A DNA stretch of 64,000 bases from Hibiscus mutabilis (Eukaryota > Streptophyta > Magnoliopsida > Malvales > Malvaceae), in NCBI GenBank assembly GCA_019671005.1, contig CM033714.1:87907909-87971908 (forward strand). The letters are read 5' to 3'. Both the position numbers and the translations under genes were made by a program. How positions within the stretch are numbered: the stretch's first letter is position 1; the number at the start of each line of letters is the position of its first letter. This document shows positions 1 through 11,285 of this stretch, one piece after another. The notes beneath the pieces were generated by a model. It was not told the origin of the DNA, did not search any database, and saw nothing but the letters and a program-made list of their open reading frames with translations.

Positions 1-180
1 TAGGCAAAGCGTTTCGATACGCGAGGGACCATTTTGATACGGTAAAACATATTTTGGCTAGCGTTTCGACACACAAGTAGGCGTACCGGTACAATGCTTA
101 GTCACTAGAAATCTGGGAAATGTTGAGATAGACGCGTACCGATACACCTGCCAGCGTACCGATACGCTTGGTAGTTTTGT
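1..180. repeat. Cluster of GTAYCGRTAC-type palindromic motifs (left end)
   Basis: Several copies of a 10-base motif close to GTACCGATAC/GTACCGGTAC occur here, at about 82-91, 126-135 and 153-162, with degenerate copies near 12-20 and 63-71. The same motif fills part of the copia LTR at 11.36-11.92 kb, so this is probably a remnant of a related LTR. The fragment is cut by the window edge and I could not align the rest of it to the right-hand LTR. Confidence 0.5.
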
Positions 181-580
181 TAGTTAAATAGAATCTTAGG
201 TTTGCTTTTGTTACATTTTGATTGCTGTTTGAATATCATGCAATTGTTTGAGTTGGAAATGTTTTTCAAGTTGTAATTTCAACAGCAAGCATGTAATATG
301 TTTAATTAATGATTGGTAAAGCCAATTTGACTTAAGCCCTCATAATTATCTATTTTTGCAAAATGGTCCTAAAATGTGTATTCATAGAATCAGATGTCAA
401 ACCGATGTTCGTTCGAGTCGAGATTTCATCCGCTACACGTATGATCACCTTAAGTTAATAATTGCATTTAGAAAAGATAAAAGAAAAATGGTCATTTATC
501 GAGGTGGACATGTCCAGGTTTTCTTAGGTAAACCCAGCGTAGCTCGCTCAGTTGGGTCTTGCGACTAGACCGGGTCAAGG
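181..580. other. Flank with no recognised gene
   Basis: AT-rich DNA lying between the motif cluster and the copia fragment. A short plus-strand open frame at 356-568 has no recognisable domain. The stretch is probably retroelement-derived, because it abuts the point near 581 where the reverse-transcriptase similarity stops abruptly. Confidence 0.4.
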
Positions 581-859
581 GGGTTACAGCTTGAATTCAT
601 GATAACATGCAAATTCAAGAAGTATCCTAATATCTTTCATTCTAGCTACAGGTGCATAGGTTTTATCAAAATCGATTCCTTCTTCTTGAGTGTAACCTTG
701 AGCAACAAATCTAACCTTGTTTCTCACTATGTTACCACTCTCATCTAGTTTGTTTCTAAAAACCCATTTAGTTCCTATGGTAGATTTATTACTAGGCCTA
801 TCAAATAATATCCATACTTTAATTCTCTCAAATTTATTTAACTCTTCTTGCATAGCCAA
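581..859 (-). pseudogene. Ty1/copia reverse transcriptase fragment
   Basis: The minus strand encodes about 91 residues of the start of a copia reverse transcriptase. It contains AMQEELNKFER, KWVFRNKLDE and RFVAQGYTQEEGIDF followed by KTYAPVARM, which are hallmark blocks of the RVT_2 family. The normal continuation towards the YVDD catalytic centre is absent: similarity stops near 581, and on the other side it stops exactly where a TGTAACACC sequence begins at 860. Strand and order match the gag piece at 9.2-10.6 kb, so both are probably parts of one minus-strand copia element. It cannot make an active enzyme. Confidence 0.85.
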
Positions 860-1344
860 TGTAACACCTCGAAAACTAGTCTAGTCGGAATTTAGTTTTG
901 GCGATCGGAAACCCTACACCGAAAGGGTCCAAATATTATAGTGACTATGACCGCGCGGTCAATTACATTGATATTGGACTCTAATTGAGTCAATTAGTTA
1001 AGGACCTTATTGAATTAATGAAAAGTTATTTTAGTGACTAAATTGAAGGAATTGAAAGTTTGGAGGCAAAAGTATAAAGTAAATGAAGTTGAGGGACTAA
1101 CCTTGCGATTACTCCCTCCCAAGCCTTATCATCAATTACGTAGATTACTTTCCTCCATTTGAAGGAAATCTTTCGGCTATCAATATTATTTGGGGATTAA
1201 AAATAAGGTTAGAGACTTACCCGATTAAGAAAAGAAAGCAACCACCTTTCTTTGTCTTCAACCTCCCACTTTGAACAAACAAGCACCTCCATTGTTGAAG
1301 CTTTTAAAGCTTAAGTTTTCGTTGATCTATCGATTATATCGTGT
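860..1344 (+). repeat. Putative gypsy (chromovirus-type) LTR fragment
   Basis: The stretch opens with TGTAACACCTCGAAAAC at the exact point where copia coding similarity is interrupted. Many plant Tekay/Del-type LTRs start with TGTAACACC, so an inserted LTR or solo LTR is likely. It is itself interrupted at 1344/1345 by the next LTR element, and may continue after 8740, where the sequence reads on with no other obvious origin. I could not locate its other end or a target duplication. Confidence 0.4.
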
Positions 1345-2591
1345 TGTAATCACTCATTTTTGTCCGGTTTTAGTACTTTTAGTATTATTGTAATAATAAT
1401 ATTATTAATCTTAAAAAACTAAAAGATATAATAAATAAAAAAAGCAAAAACAAAAACAAAAAATAATAAAAAAAGGGAGGGGAGTGAGCACAAGGCTCCA
1501 CATCACCCACCTCACCCTCACATTGCCTATAAATAGGCATTCAATTGGAGGGGAATGAAGAGAATGGAATCGGTAGTGGCTTGCCATAAAGAGAGCAGTG
1601 CTCTCGGCTAGCAAAGGACCGAGGTAGTATTCTCGGTCCTAACCGGTTCGATCGGGGTCCTATTTTGGATCCGATCTAGTTAATTTTTTGGAGAGGTCAT
1701 GGTAGATCTCGGTGGGGATCAGTCGGGGTTCGTCATTCGAACTCCTAGTTAGGTATATTTTCTTTCCTTTTTATTTATGTTGTAATTTTTATGATTTAAT
1801 GAAGTAGTAGTTAATTTAAAATTGTGTTTTTAGTTTGTATGTTTATTTATGTTTTAGATTAGCATTTATTATGTTTTAAATTTATGTTTTATATTTTATT
1901 TATGTTAGATTTGCTTTATTTATGAGTTAGATTAATATTTATGTAGACATGTTTTAGATTAGTATTTTATTTTTATTTATGTGTTAAATTAATAGTTATG
2001 TATGTATATTTTAGAGTAGCATTTTATTTATGTTGGGTTTGTTTTTATATGTTAGAATAGTATTTTATTTGTGTTAGATTAGTTTTTTTAATTTTGTTAA
2101 TATTTATTTATATTTTTACCGCAATGTATTTATTTATATTTGCCATATTTTTTAAGTTTGCATTTCGGATATAAATTGTCAATGTGGTGTCCTTTTATTC
2201 GAGCGTAAACGGGGCCAGTATCAGGCGTAGTGATAGTGGTTGGGCGTTTACTCTCGAATAACGGGGCCTTTAGAATTTACTCGCACATATAACCAGATTT
2301 TAATTTAATTGTCACTTTAATCCGGAAAGTCTAATATTAATAAAGCGGTAATTATTAAAGTACCAATTTTGGGCGGTGTGGGGGTGCTAATCCTTCCCCA
2401 TCCGTAACCGACTCCCGAACCCATCAATTTTAATTCTCTGGTTTTTACGGTGTCCGACCTACCTAAGTGTTTGGTGGCGACTCCATTTTTAAATAAAATA
2501 CGGGTTTTATAAAACTCCACGCGTAAGACATCATTTTCACAATATAGTAAAAAAAACACATCATTTTTTAGCGAGAGGGGACATCGCTACA
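1345..2591 (+). repeat. 5' LTR of the 1345-8740 element
   Basis: About 1247 bp, TG...CA ended, matching 7519-8740 throughout. This copy contains an extra stretch of roughly 20 bp in the T-rich region near 1850-1875 that the right LTR lacks, plus scattered substitutions. The insertion is therefore not very recent. The body is rich in TTTATGTTTTAGATTAG-like short repeats. Confidence 0.9.
1528..1535 (+). promoter_or_regulatory. TATA box in 5' LTR
   Basis: TATAAATA lies in a short GC-richer context (CCTATAAATAGG) about 185 bp into the LTR. The same motif is kept in the right LTR at 7695-7702. It is the likely core promoter, marking the U3/R side of the LTR. Confidence 0.65.
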
Positions 2592-2593
2592 GA

Positions 2594-2611
2594 TGGCGAC
2601 TCCGCTGGGAC
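2594..2611 (+). other. Primer binding site (PBS)
   Basis: TGGCGACTCCGCTGGGAC starts two bases after the LTR end. It begins with TGG, as expected for pairing to a tRNA CCA end. From memory it resembles the tRNA-Arg-type PBS of Tat/Ogre-lineage elements; the exact tRNA is not verified. Confidence 0.7.
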
Positions 2612-4829
2612 TTTTTTTGGTTTTCAAAAATAAGAGAGTCGAGCTTTTTTCAAATAATTACCGCTTGATTAATATCAGAAATTTCGGATTAAAGTGACTA
2701 TTAAACTAACATTCGGTTATAATTGCGCGTTTATTTTAACGCATTTAAAATATGGCATACAAACCCATTTTTTGAAGTGGGGGAAAATGCTAATGATTTC
2801 GTGGAGATATCGTTCTCCCGTGTAGGCCTAGTAAGTACCTTCGGTGCTCGAGTACCTTATGCTTTCTTAAGGATATCGTTCCTTCGTGCAGGTATAAGCG
2901 AATGGGTCCCCCTGAATTAAACCCGGTTGAAAGGAGCTTATAATGGGTGATGACCGGGGGCCTTGCTACTCTTAGTAGGGGACATCAAGGACAATTTGGG
3001 TACCTCTTAGCACCAAAACTGCATGTAGAGAACATATAGAAACCCATCCTTTTAGAGCCATGCGGATAACCTAGGTGTTTTAGACGGTATGTAAATAGGG
3101 TTGTTTTGTTTGTTTACCTTATCTAAATTGTTCTTCTATTTATGTGTTGTTGATCTTATTCGATACTGACTCGTTTTCTTTTTTGTTTTACCCTTTTTTG
3201 CATACATCATTGCATTTGCATTACATTGGGGTATTGGTTCAAGTGGTTTACTCGATCAAAAATCTTTCATTTTTACCCTAATTTTAAATTGACCCATTTT
3301 TGTGATCACATCATATCTGCTCATTTTGCCATTCACTGCATGGCATATCATAACACTTTAATTTTTTTTGCATTTTACCAGCATGAAATGCTGATTCACG
3401 ACTGGTTCTCAATTTGAAAAATTATCATTGGGAGAAAATCTAGCACTCTAGATATCAAGGCAATATTCAAAGTTGCAAATGAATCCCGCGAGTTCAAAAA
3501 GTTGAGCCACGAGAACCATTTTTGAATCAGTACTTTCACATCTAAGACATGCACCTCACATTTACATGCATACATTTTGAAAATTTTAAAGTCAGTCCTC
3601 GGGTTGCCCCATTAAATACAACGAAGTTGGACGATCTAGCACCTTACAGAACCTCTACAAGATCCTGATCTTGGGGCATGTCCAAAAGCACCATCCTTAT
3701 CTTTTACAAACATTATGCCTCTAACAAGGTCCAGTCCAGGGGCATTCTTTGCCAAGGTCCAGCCTTCATTGCTGAGTCAAACCCTTGCACCCCTGAAATG
3801 TCTACATTGACCACAATCTGTAAAACTGCACCCAATCAAAAAAATAATGAGCTACCATGAACCAACACAATTTATAAACCCAACCTAGGGGGCAACAGAA
3901 TCCATACTCAAAGTGTCAAATTCAAGAGCAGTTTCAGACGATGGTATAGGAATGAATAAAATGTTGGGGTATGCACCTAGATGACTAATCGAACCCAAGT
4001 TGAGATTGGGGCACCGTCACATAAAAAAAACCAAGATCCTGACGGGACCAATGGGGAGTCAGGGGCATCCCTTTGAGGATCGAAAAAATCATGTCACATT
4101 CATGCATGTAGTTGCATTCATCTTGCATTAAACCATTTTTGCAAACGTCATACATCTATGTTCAGTGCATACACCGAAGTCACCATGCATTTAGGCATAA
4201 AATTCATGCATTTTTGCTTACAAAAAGGTTCAAAAAGAGACCGAACATCCTCAGCCGTGGGGGCAACAACACGACAACCAACCTTAGTCTTAGAGAGGGC
4301 CAAACACAAAGAGGATGCTGAAACATCAATAAAAGGTAACAGTGGCAAATTTTGTGAACATTTACTGAGTAATGTTTTTTTTCATTTTTAGGTCATACCT
4401 CTCCGCCAGTATAGCAACAGAAGTAGCATTTGTCAGATCTTGCCTTCGTCATTGTTGATAGGCCAACAATTTCCAGATTCTGCTTTACCGCTGATGGTGC
4501 AACAATATAGACATCCTGAAGATCTCGTTTCTCCATTGATGGTGCAACAGACCCAAACCTTTCCCCAAGCAGATCGAATTTCTATTCAGGTATTGTTTTT
4601 CCGCTGACGGTACAACCAAACCTAATTTTCTCGAGTCTTACTTCTTTGTACAGTTCAAGAAAAAAGAAAAATTATCAAAAAAAAAGAGTTGAAAAACTTT
4701 GAAAAAAAATCAGAAAAAATCAGAAAAAAATAATAAATCGAAAAAATCAAAAGTCGAAAGAAATCAAAAAAATAAAAAAAATGAATAAAAATGAATGAAA
4801 AATCAAAAGAAAATTTATCAACTTTCATC
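2612..4829 (+). other. Internal non-coding region of the LTR element
   Basis: About 2.2 kb between the PBS and the first minisatellite. It has only short open frames and no gag or pol similarity. Near 4655-4810 it becomes a nearly pure A/G-plus-T tract (repeats of GAAAAAA and AATCAAAA). The part with ordinary composition (2.9-4.3 kb) could be an untranslated leader or a decayed gag, but I see no conserved motif. Confidence 0.6.
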
Positions 4830-6090
4830 GCCCGATCTAGTCTCTCCGCTGATGGAGTGGCTAGGTACAAGCTATCGTCGTCCTCAGATCCTGCTCTCCG
4901 TTGATGGTGTAGCCGGTTCCAAGTCTTCATTGTCCAGTCCAGTCCTCCGCTAATGGAGTGGCTGGGCCCAAGCTCCCGTCGTCCTCAGAACCTACTTTCC
5001 GCTGATGGTGTAGCCGGTTCCAGGTCGTCATTATCCAGTTCTCTGCTGATAGAGTGTTCGGGTCCAAGCTCCCGTCGTCCTCAGGTCCTGCTCTCTGTTG
5101 ATGGTGTAGCTGGTTCTAGGTCGTTATTGTCCAGTCCCCCCCTGATGGAGTGGCCGGGTCCAAGCTCCCGTCGCCCTCAGATCCCGCTCTCCGCTGATGG
5201 TGTAGCCGGTTCTAGGTCGTCATTATCCAATCAAGTCATCTGCTGATGGAGTGGCCAGGGCCAAGCTCTCGTCGCCCTCAGATCCTGCTCTCCGCTGATG
5301 GTGTAGCCGGTTCCAGGTCGTCATTGTCCAATCCAATCCTCCGCTGATAGAGTGGCCGGGTCTAAGCTGTCATCGTCTTATGATCCTGCTCTCCGCTGAT
5401 GGTGTAACCAGTTTCTGGTTGTCATTATCCGAACCAGTCCTCCGCTGATGGAGTGGCCGGGTCCAAGCTCTCGTTGCCCTTAGATCCTGCTCTCCATTGA
5501 TGGTGTAGCCGGTTTCAAGTCGTCATTGTCCAAACCAGTCCTTCGCTGATAGAGTGGCCGGGTCCAAGCTCTCATCGCCCTCAGATCCTGTTCTCCGCTG
5601 ATGGTGTAGCCGGTTTTAGGTCGTCATTGTCCAATCCAGTCCTCCGCTGATGGAGTAGCTGGGTCCAAGCTCCCGTCGTCCTCAAATCTTGCTCTCCGCT
5701 GATGGTGTAGCCGGTTCCAGGTCGTCATTGTCCAATCCAGTCCTCCGCTGATGGAGTGGCCGGGTCCAAGCTCCTGTCGCCCTCAGATCCTGCTCTCCGC
5801 TGATGGTGTAGCCGGTTCCAGGTCGTCATTGTCCAAACCAGTCCTCATCTGATGGAGTGGCCGGGTCCAAGCTCCCGTCGCCCTCAGATCCTGCTCTCCG
5901 CTGATGGTGTAGCCGGTTCCAGGTCGTCATTGTCCAATCCAGTCCTTCGCAGATGGAGTGGCCGGGTCCAAGCTCCCGTTGCCCTCAGATCCTGCTCTCT
6001 GCTGATGGTGTAGTCGGTTCCAGGTCGTCATTATCCGATCCAGTCCTCCGCTGATGGAGTGGCTAGCTCCCGATTCTTTCTTTGTCCTAC
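4830..6090 (+). repeat. Tandem array, about 101-bp dimeric unit, about 12 copies
   Basis: A minisatellite inside the LTR element. Each unit contains two related halves that both start near CCGCTGATGG: one continues TGTAGCCGGTTCCAGG, the other AGTGGCCGGGTCCAAGC. Starts of the first half fall near 4901, 5002, 5099, 5194, 5295 and 5396, so spacing is 95-101 bp. The array is GC-rich against a very AT-rich background. Units differ by scattered substitutions. The frame open at 4953-5246 is a by-product of the repeat. Confidence 0.9.
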
Positions 6091-6284
6091 TTATCCGTGA
6101 TGGTGTAGTAGGGTTCCAGTTAATGTTTCTGTTTCTCCGTTGATAGATCCAACTTTACTGATTTTCAAGTTTTCTTTATTAATGTTGTAGCTAGAAAACA
6201 AATTAAAAAAGAAAAAAGAAAAAAATCAAATAGAAATAGAAAAAAAGAAAAAAAGAAAAAAGAAAAAAAATTAGTTTTCAACCA

Positions 6285-6640
6285 AATTCTGACCATGCCT
6301 CTTCTTCAGAGTCGTAGCTTGATCACACAAAAAAACACTTCGATCCTGCCTCTTCGTCGGTGTCGTAGCTGGATCAAATCTTTAGACATTGCCTCTTCGT
6401 CGGTGTTGTAGCTTGGTCAAATTTAACTGTCGGTTCTGCCTCCTCGTCGGTGTTGTAGCTGAACCAAATTCACTAACTTCCGGTCTTGCCTCTTCGTCGG
6501 TGTTGTAGCTAGACAAAATTCACTAACTCTTGATCTTGCCTCTTCGTTGGTGTTGTAGCTGGATCAACATCACAAACTTTAGACCATGCCTCTTCGTCGG
6601 TGTTGTAGCTTGGTTAAAAATTACTAATTTTCAAATTTTA
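6285..6640 (+). repeat. Tandem array, about 50-bp unit
   Basis: Repeats of a unit containing GCCTCTTCGTCGGTGTTGTA followed by GCTGGATCAAA. The block TGTTGTAGCT recurs at 6404, 6451, 6501, 6551 and 6601, with earlier degenerate units. It is a second, unrelated minisatellite family in the same element. Confidence 0.85.
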
Positions 6641-6653
6641 TCAATGTTGTTTC

Positions 6654-7345
6654 TTGAAAAAATCAAAAAAAAAAGAAAGAAAAAATCAGAAAAAAAGAAA
6701 AAAAGAAAGAAAAAGAAAAAAAAGCAAAAAAAAAGAAAAGGAAAAAGTTGTCAGTTTTCTGATCTTGCCTCTTCGTCAGAGTTGTAGTTGGATCAGACTT
6801 CAGAACTTTCACCCATCGGTCTTGCCTCATCGTCAATGTTGCATCTGGATCGAATTTTGTAGACCCTGCCTCTTCTTCGGTGTTGCAGCTGGGTCGAACT
6901 CTCTTTAGGTATTAGCTTATTATCAATAATGTAGCAAGTGGGACTCGATTTAGCTTCCCCAACAAACAACCCCCCATTTTGAAGGTTTTGCTTCCCCATC
7001 TTGAAAAAATCAAAAAAAAATAAGAAAGAAAAAATTAAAAAAAAAGAAAGAAAAAGAAAAGAAAAAAAAGCAGAAGAAAAGGAAAAAAGTTGTTATTTTT
7101 CTGATCTTGCCTCTTCGTCAGAGTTGTAGTTGGATCAGACATCAGAACTTTTACCCATCGGTCTTGCCTCCTCGTCAGTGTTGCATCTGGATCGAATTTT
7201 GTAGACCATACCTCTTATTCGGTGTTGCAGCTGGGTCGAACTCTCTTTAGGTATTAGCTTATTATCAATAATATAGCAAGTGGGACTCGGTTTAGCTTCC
7301 CCAGCAAACAACCCCCTATTTTGAAGGTTTTTCTTCCCCAAAAGT
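6654..7345 (+). repeat. Direct duplication of about 342 bp (6654-6997 and 7001-7345)
   Basis: Two consecutive copies each start with a TTGAAAAAATC/A-G tract, continue with a GATCTTGCCTCTTCGTCAGA block (6761 and 7103) and end with the CCCATTTTGAAGGTTTT region. The offset is 342 bp. Each copy carries units related to the 50-bp array, so this is a higher-order duplication at the array edge. Confidence 0.85.
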
Positions 7346-7503
7346 GACAAGGTGGATCAATCAAGACAAGAAAGAAGACCTGCGCCGAAGAGAAAGAAGA
7401 TCTACCGAAGAAAGAAGACACACATCAAAAGGAGAGAAGTTCAGCCAGATCGGACAAAAATGGTTATTCTTGTATTTGCTCTATTCCTGTTACACAACAA
7501 TGA

Positions 7504-7518
7504 GCAAAGAGGGGCAAC
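7504..7518 (+). other. Polypurine tract (PPT)
   Basis: GCAAAGAGGGGCAAC lies immediately before the TGTAATCACTC start of the right LTR. This is the normal place for plus-strand DNA priming and fixes the element's orientation as plus. Confidence 0.75.
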
Positions 7519-8740
7519 TGTAATCACTCATTTTTGTCCGAGTTTTAGTACTTTTAGTATTATTGTAATAATAATATTATTAATCTTAAAAAAACTAAAA
7601 AATATAATAAATAAATAAAGCAAAAAAATAAAAAAAATGGGGAGGGGAGGGGAGCACAAGGCTCCACGCCACCCACCTCACCCCTCACATTGCCTATAAA
7701 TAGGCATTCAATTGGAGGGGAATGAAGAGAATGGAATCGGCAGTGGCTTGCCATAAAGAGAGCATTGCTCTCGGCTAGCCAAGGACCGGGTAGTATCCTC
7801 GGTCCTAACCGGTTCGATCGGGTGTCCTATTTTAGATTTGATCTAGTTAATTTTTTGGACAAGCCGTGGTAGATCTCGGTGGGGTTCAGTCGGGGTTCGT
7901 CATTCGAACTCCTATTTAGGTATATTTTCTTTCCTTTTTATTTATGTTGTAATTTTTATAATTTAATGAAGTAGTAGTTAATTTAAAATTGTGTTTTTAG
8001 TTTGTATGTTTATTTATGTTTTAAATTTATGTTTTATATTTTATTTATGTTAGATTTGTTTTATTTATGAGTTAGATTAATATTTATGTAGGCATGTTTT
8101 AGATTAGTATTTTATTTTTATTTATGTGTTAAATTAATAGTTATGTATGTATATTTTAGAGTAACATTTTATTTATGTTGGGTTTGTTTTTATATGTTAG
8201 AATAGTATTTTATTTGTGTTAGATTAGTTTTTTTTTTAATTTTGTTAATATTTATTTATATTTTTACCGCAATGTTTTTATTCATATTTACCATGTTTCT
8301 TAAGTTTGCATTTCAGATATAAATTGTCAATGCGGTGCCCTTTTATTCGAGCGTAAATGGGGCCAGTATCAGGCGCAGTAATAGTGGTTGGGCGTTTACT
8401 CTCGAATAACGGGGCCTTTAAAATTTACTCACACATATAACCAGATTTTAATTTAATCGTCACTTTAATCCGGAAAGTCTAATATTAATAAAGCAGTAAT
8501 TATTAAAGTACCAATTTTGGGCGGTGTGGGAGTGTTAATCCTTCCTCATCCGTAACCGACTCCCGAACCCATCAATTTTAAATCTCTGGTTTTTACGGTG
8601 TCCGACCTACCTAAGTGGCCGGTGGCGACTCCATTTTTAAATAAAACACGGGTTTTATAAAACTCTACGCGGAAGACATCATTTTCACAATATAGTAAAA
8701 AAAACCACATCCTTTTTTAGCGAGGGGGGACATCGCTACA
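7519..8740 (+). repeat. 3' LTR of the 1345-8740 element
   Basis: About 1222 bp, the same TG...CA ends and TATA box (7695-7702) as the left LTR. It is followed by CGCGT, which pairs as a target duplication with CGTGT at 1340-1344. Confidence 0.9.
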
Positions 8741-9179
8741 CGCGTAGCTATCGATTGGGTAAGCCTAAGCCCCCAAACAATTAAGTGATTCCATGGATAG
8801 AATATGTTTAATTTCAAGTCAAAGTTTTTATCACCTTTGGAAATTTAGGATTTTCAAAGCTTTAGTCCATTGAAATCTAATAGCTATTTTCTATTTGGAG
8901 TTTAGATATTGAATTTGATATCATTATATTGATTTCGATATCGTATTATCAATTCTAATAATCTCCTATTGAATTTGCACATGAAGCTTTGACCTTGTAG
9001 CAATGCCCCCTACAAACAAAGATTAAGTCTTGATTTTTGGTACCTAAATCATTTTGGGTCTATAAGTATTAGCTCCCAAAATCTTGGTTCCTTTGGGAAT
9101 CTAAGAAGCAATAACACTAGTATTATTAGAAGTGATTAGTTCATTAAGAACCAAACACTCTTAATCCTCTTACCCTTAT
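8741..9179. other. Junction DNA between LTR element and copia gag
   Basis: AT-rich sequence with no intact gene. Its first part may belong to the fragment interrupted at 1344. Its later part, read on the minus strand, seems to be the decayed gag-protease linker of the copia element. No protease or integrase motif is present, so pol has been deleted between here and 859. Confidence 0.4.
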
Positions 9180-10582
9180 GGGGCCTTTGGAAACCTCTTT
9201 GTTTGTAGCCACCAAAGTTTCTCTTCACATATTTGGGTTTTGAAGAGCTTTCTTTTTCAAAACTAATTTCTCAACTTTGTTTAGAGAAGCTTTGAGATCA
9301 CCAACTTCCCTTTGGTGATCATCATGAAATTTAGAAATAAGGTTATTCAAATATTGATTTTTCTTTTCAAAATCATTTTGCTTTTGTTGTAAATCAAGAA
9401 CATTCTTCTTAGGTTCTGAGTTGGTTTTAGATAAGGAATTTTTTTGGTTTTTCAAATCGGAAATCGTTTCATGTTTTTCAAAATAGATTCCTTGTATTTT
9501 TCTACCAACTCATCATACACCTGTTATAACTCATCATAAGCTTTTTGAAGCTCATCAAAAGTAAATTCGAAATTAGATGAGTTAGAGGTTACCTTAGGAT
9601 CCTCTTCAAGTGTTATGAGACAAAGATTAGCTACTTCTTGCTCCTATTTATCGGATGATTCCTCATCATTCCAAGTAGCAACATGAGCCTTGAGTTTCTT
9701 CCTCTTCTCGAAGCTCTTCTTTTTGAGTTAGGGACAATCGGTCTTGATGTGCCCCGGCTTCTTACACTCATAGCATATTATTTGATCATTCTCTTATTCC
9801 TTGTTTTTGTTCTTAAAATCCCTTATTCGATAGAACTTTCTTCCCTAGTTGGATTTCATGAATCGAGTGAAGCGTTTGGCAAGTATTGCCATTTCTTCTT
9901 CATCTTCTTCTTCAATCAAATCGTTCTCTTCTTGTGAAGCCTTGAGAGTAATTCTTACTTTTTTCTTTTCTACCAACTTATTTTCTATCATCTTTTATTC
10001 TCTCTTTTTTTCTTCTTCTCTTCATTTCTTCATGATCTCATGAGTAAGGAAATAACCTATGAAAGCGTCAAAATTCAAGGTCTTGAGGTTCTTGGTCTTG
10101 ATGATGGTAGTCCTCTTTCTATACCATGACTCTGGAAGGGAGTAGATGAGCTTTCAGACTAGTTTGTCTTTCGGAATGACTTCTCCAAATCCTTTAAATT
10201 TGTTGACTATGATGGAGAAGCGTTTAGACATCTTGGTGATGCTCTCATCCAATTCCATCTTGAATTTTTTGTAGCTCAAGTTGAGGAGTCCAATCTTGGT
10301 CTCCTTTACATCGTTCGTGCCTTCATAGGTGGCTTTGAGCTTTTCCCATATCTCATTTGCACTTGTGTAAGAAGACATCTTAGAGTACTCATCCGGTCCA
10401 AGCGCACAAAAGAGCACATGCATACCTTTATCGTTGACTAGTAATCTCCTCCGATATTTATTAGTAATTTCTATCTTAGACTTTGGAATTAACCGGTCAC
10501 CTTTTCTCTTCATCGGTATGGTAGGTCCATCTTCCACTACATCCCATAGGAGGTAGTCGTTGGCTTTGATAAAGAGCCTCAT
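9180..10582 (-). pseudogene. Ty1/copia gag (UBN2-type) remnant
   Basis: On the minus strand the N-terminal piece (10582-10154, 142 residues) contains ANDYLLWDVVEDG, TSANEIWEKLKATYEGT and LLNLSYKKFKM, typical of the UBN2/retrotran_gag_2 capsid domain. It continues in broken frames: a zinc knuckle at about 9725-9775 reads CYECKKPGHIKTDC (CX2CX4HX4C), and then a lysine-rich coiled-coil-like part (9455-9225) with LDLQQKQNDFEKKNQ. Several stops and frame changes interrupt it (for example before the knuckle), so it is not functional. Gag would coat the element's RNA in virus-like particles. Protease and integrase are missing downstream. Confidence 0.85.
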
Positions 10583-10748
10583 GCGATTCTTTCAATAGGG
10601 ATAGTTATCTCCATTGAAATAAGGTGGTTTGGTGATAGATTATGACTCGTAGAGGTTGTTTCTGGAAGTAGAGGTTATAGCTTGACTTTTAGTTGATTGA
10701 ATCACCTTTTGATAGTCTCAAAGGGATGTTAACCCTTCAATTGAGCCA

Positions 10749-10763
10749 GGCTCTGATACTTAT
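10749..10763 (-). other. Copia primer binding site
   Basis: On the minus strand the LTR end (CCTAACA) is followed closely by AAGTATCAGAGCC. This is a slightly altered form of TGGTATCAGAGC, which pairs with the 3' end of initiator tRNA-Met, the usual copia primer. Confidence 0.7.
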
Positions 10764-11278
10764 TGTTAGGATGATCGATCAAAGTGATTTGGCTAAGAGA
10801 AGAGTGAACTGACAATTTAAAAATTGAAGGGAAGCAAATAAAAAGATTAAAAAGAGACACAAGGGATTTATAGTGGTTCAACCTTCTAACAAGGTCTACA
10901 TCCACTACCTTAGCTTTCCATTAAGGATTTCCAATAAATTCACTAAGAATTTCTTCCTCTTTTCTAGGCTAAGGAGGCAACCTTGTACACAATCAAAGCT
11001 TTCTACCCAAAGCTTTGATCAAACTCTCTCTTTTACAAGAAAAATAGTGCAAACTGAAAATCCTCTCAAAGGTAGTTTGTTTGCCCAATTTACAAGTTCA
11101 CTCACAACCCAAAACTTGAATAAAATGATTACAAGAAAGATCACTCAAATGGGTTACAAAGATTTGACTCTAAGAGCTCAAAGATGGTTGGATTTGTGCT
11201 TGAATTACTTTTGACTTGTTCAATTGATCAATGGTTGTTGTTGTAGCTTTAGAGACTTGTTTAAATACCCCATCATTG

Positions 11279-11285
11279 ATTTATA
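11279..11285 (-). promoter_or_regulatory. TATA-like site in copia LTR
   Basis: On the minus strand, GATTATAAATC lies between the palindrome cluster (upstream) and the R/U5 and PBS side (downstream). It is therefore in the right place for the element's core promoter. A weaker alternative, TATTTAAAC, lies about 20 bp downstream. Confidence 0.45.

Larger units (their letters stand above)
1345..8740 (+). mobile_element. Non-autonomous LTR retrotransposon filled with minisatellites
   Basis: The element has two long direct LTRs (1345-2591 and 7519-8740), each starting TGTAATCACTC and ending CATCGCTACA. A primer-binding-site-like sequence follows the left LTR and a purine tract (AAAGAGGGGCAAC) precedes the right LTR. 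It is flanked by 5-bp repeats, CGTGT on the left and CGCGT on the right. The internal 4.9 kb has no gag, protease, reverse transcriptase or integrase frame in any phase; it holds tandem arrays and A/G-rich tracts instead. It must have been mobilised by an autonomous relative. The PBS style suggests the Tat/Ogre side of Ty3/gypsy, which is an inference. It interrupts the older 860-1344 fragment. Confidence 0.88.

Noticed and set aside
4953..5246. Open frame of 97 codons in the 101-bp array
   Set aside because: It follows the repeat unit, has no start context or domain, and lies in a non-coding region of an LTR element.
4830..6090. CRISPR-like repeat array
   Set aside because: There are no short identical repeats with unique spacers; the units are contiguous 101-bp minisatellite copies in plant DNA.
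6530..6908. Lysine-rich open frames over the A/G tracts
   Set aside because: Low-complexity translation of AAAAAG runs, not a protein gene.
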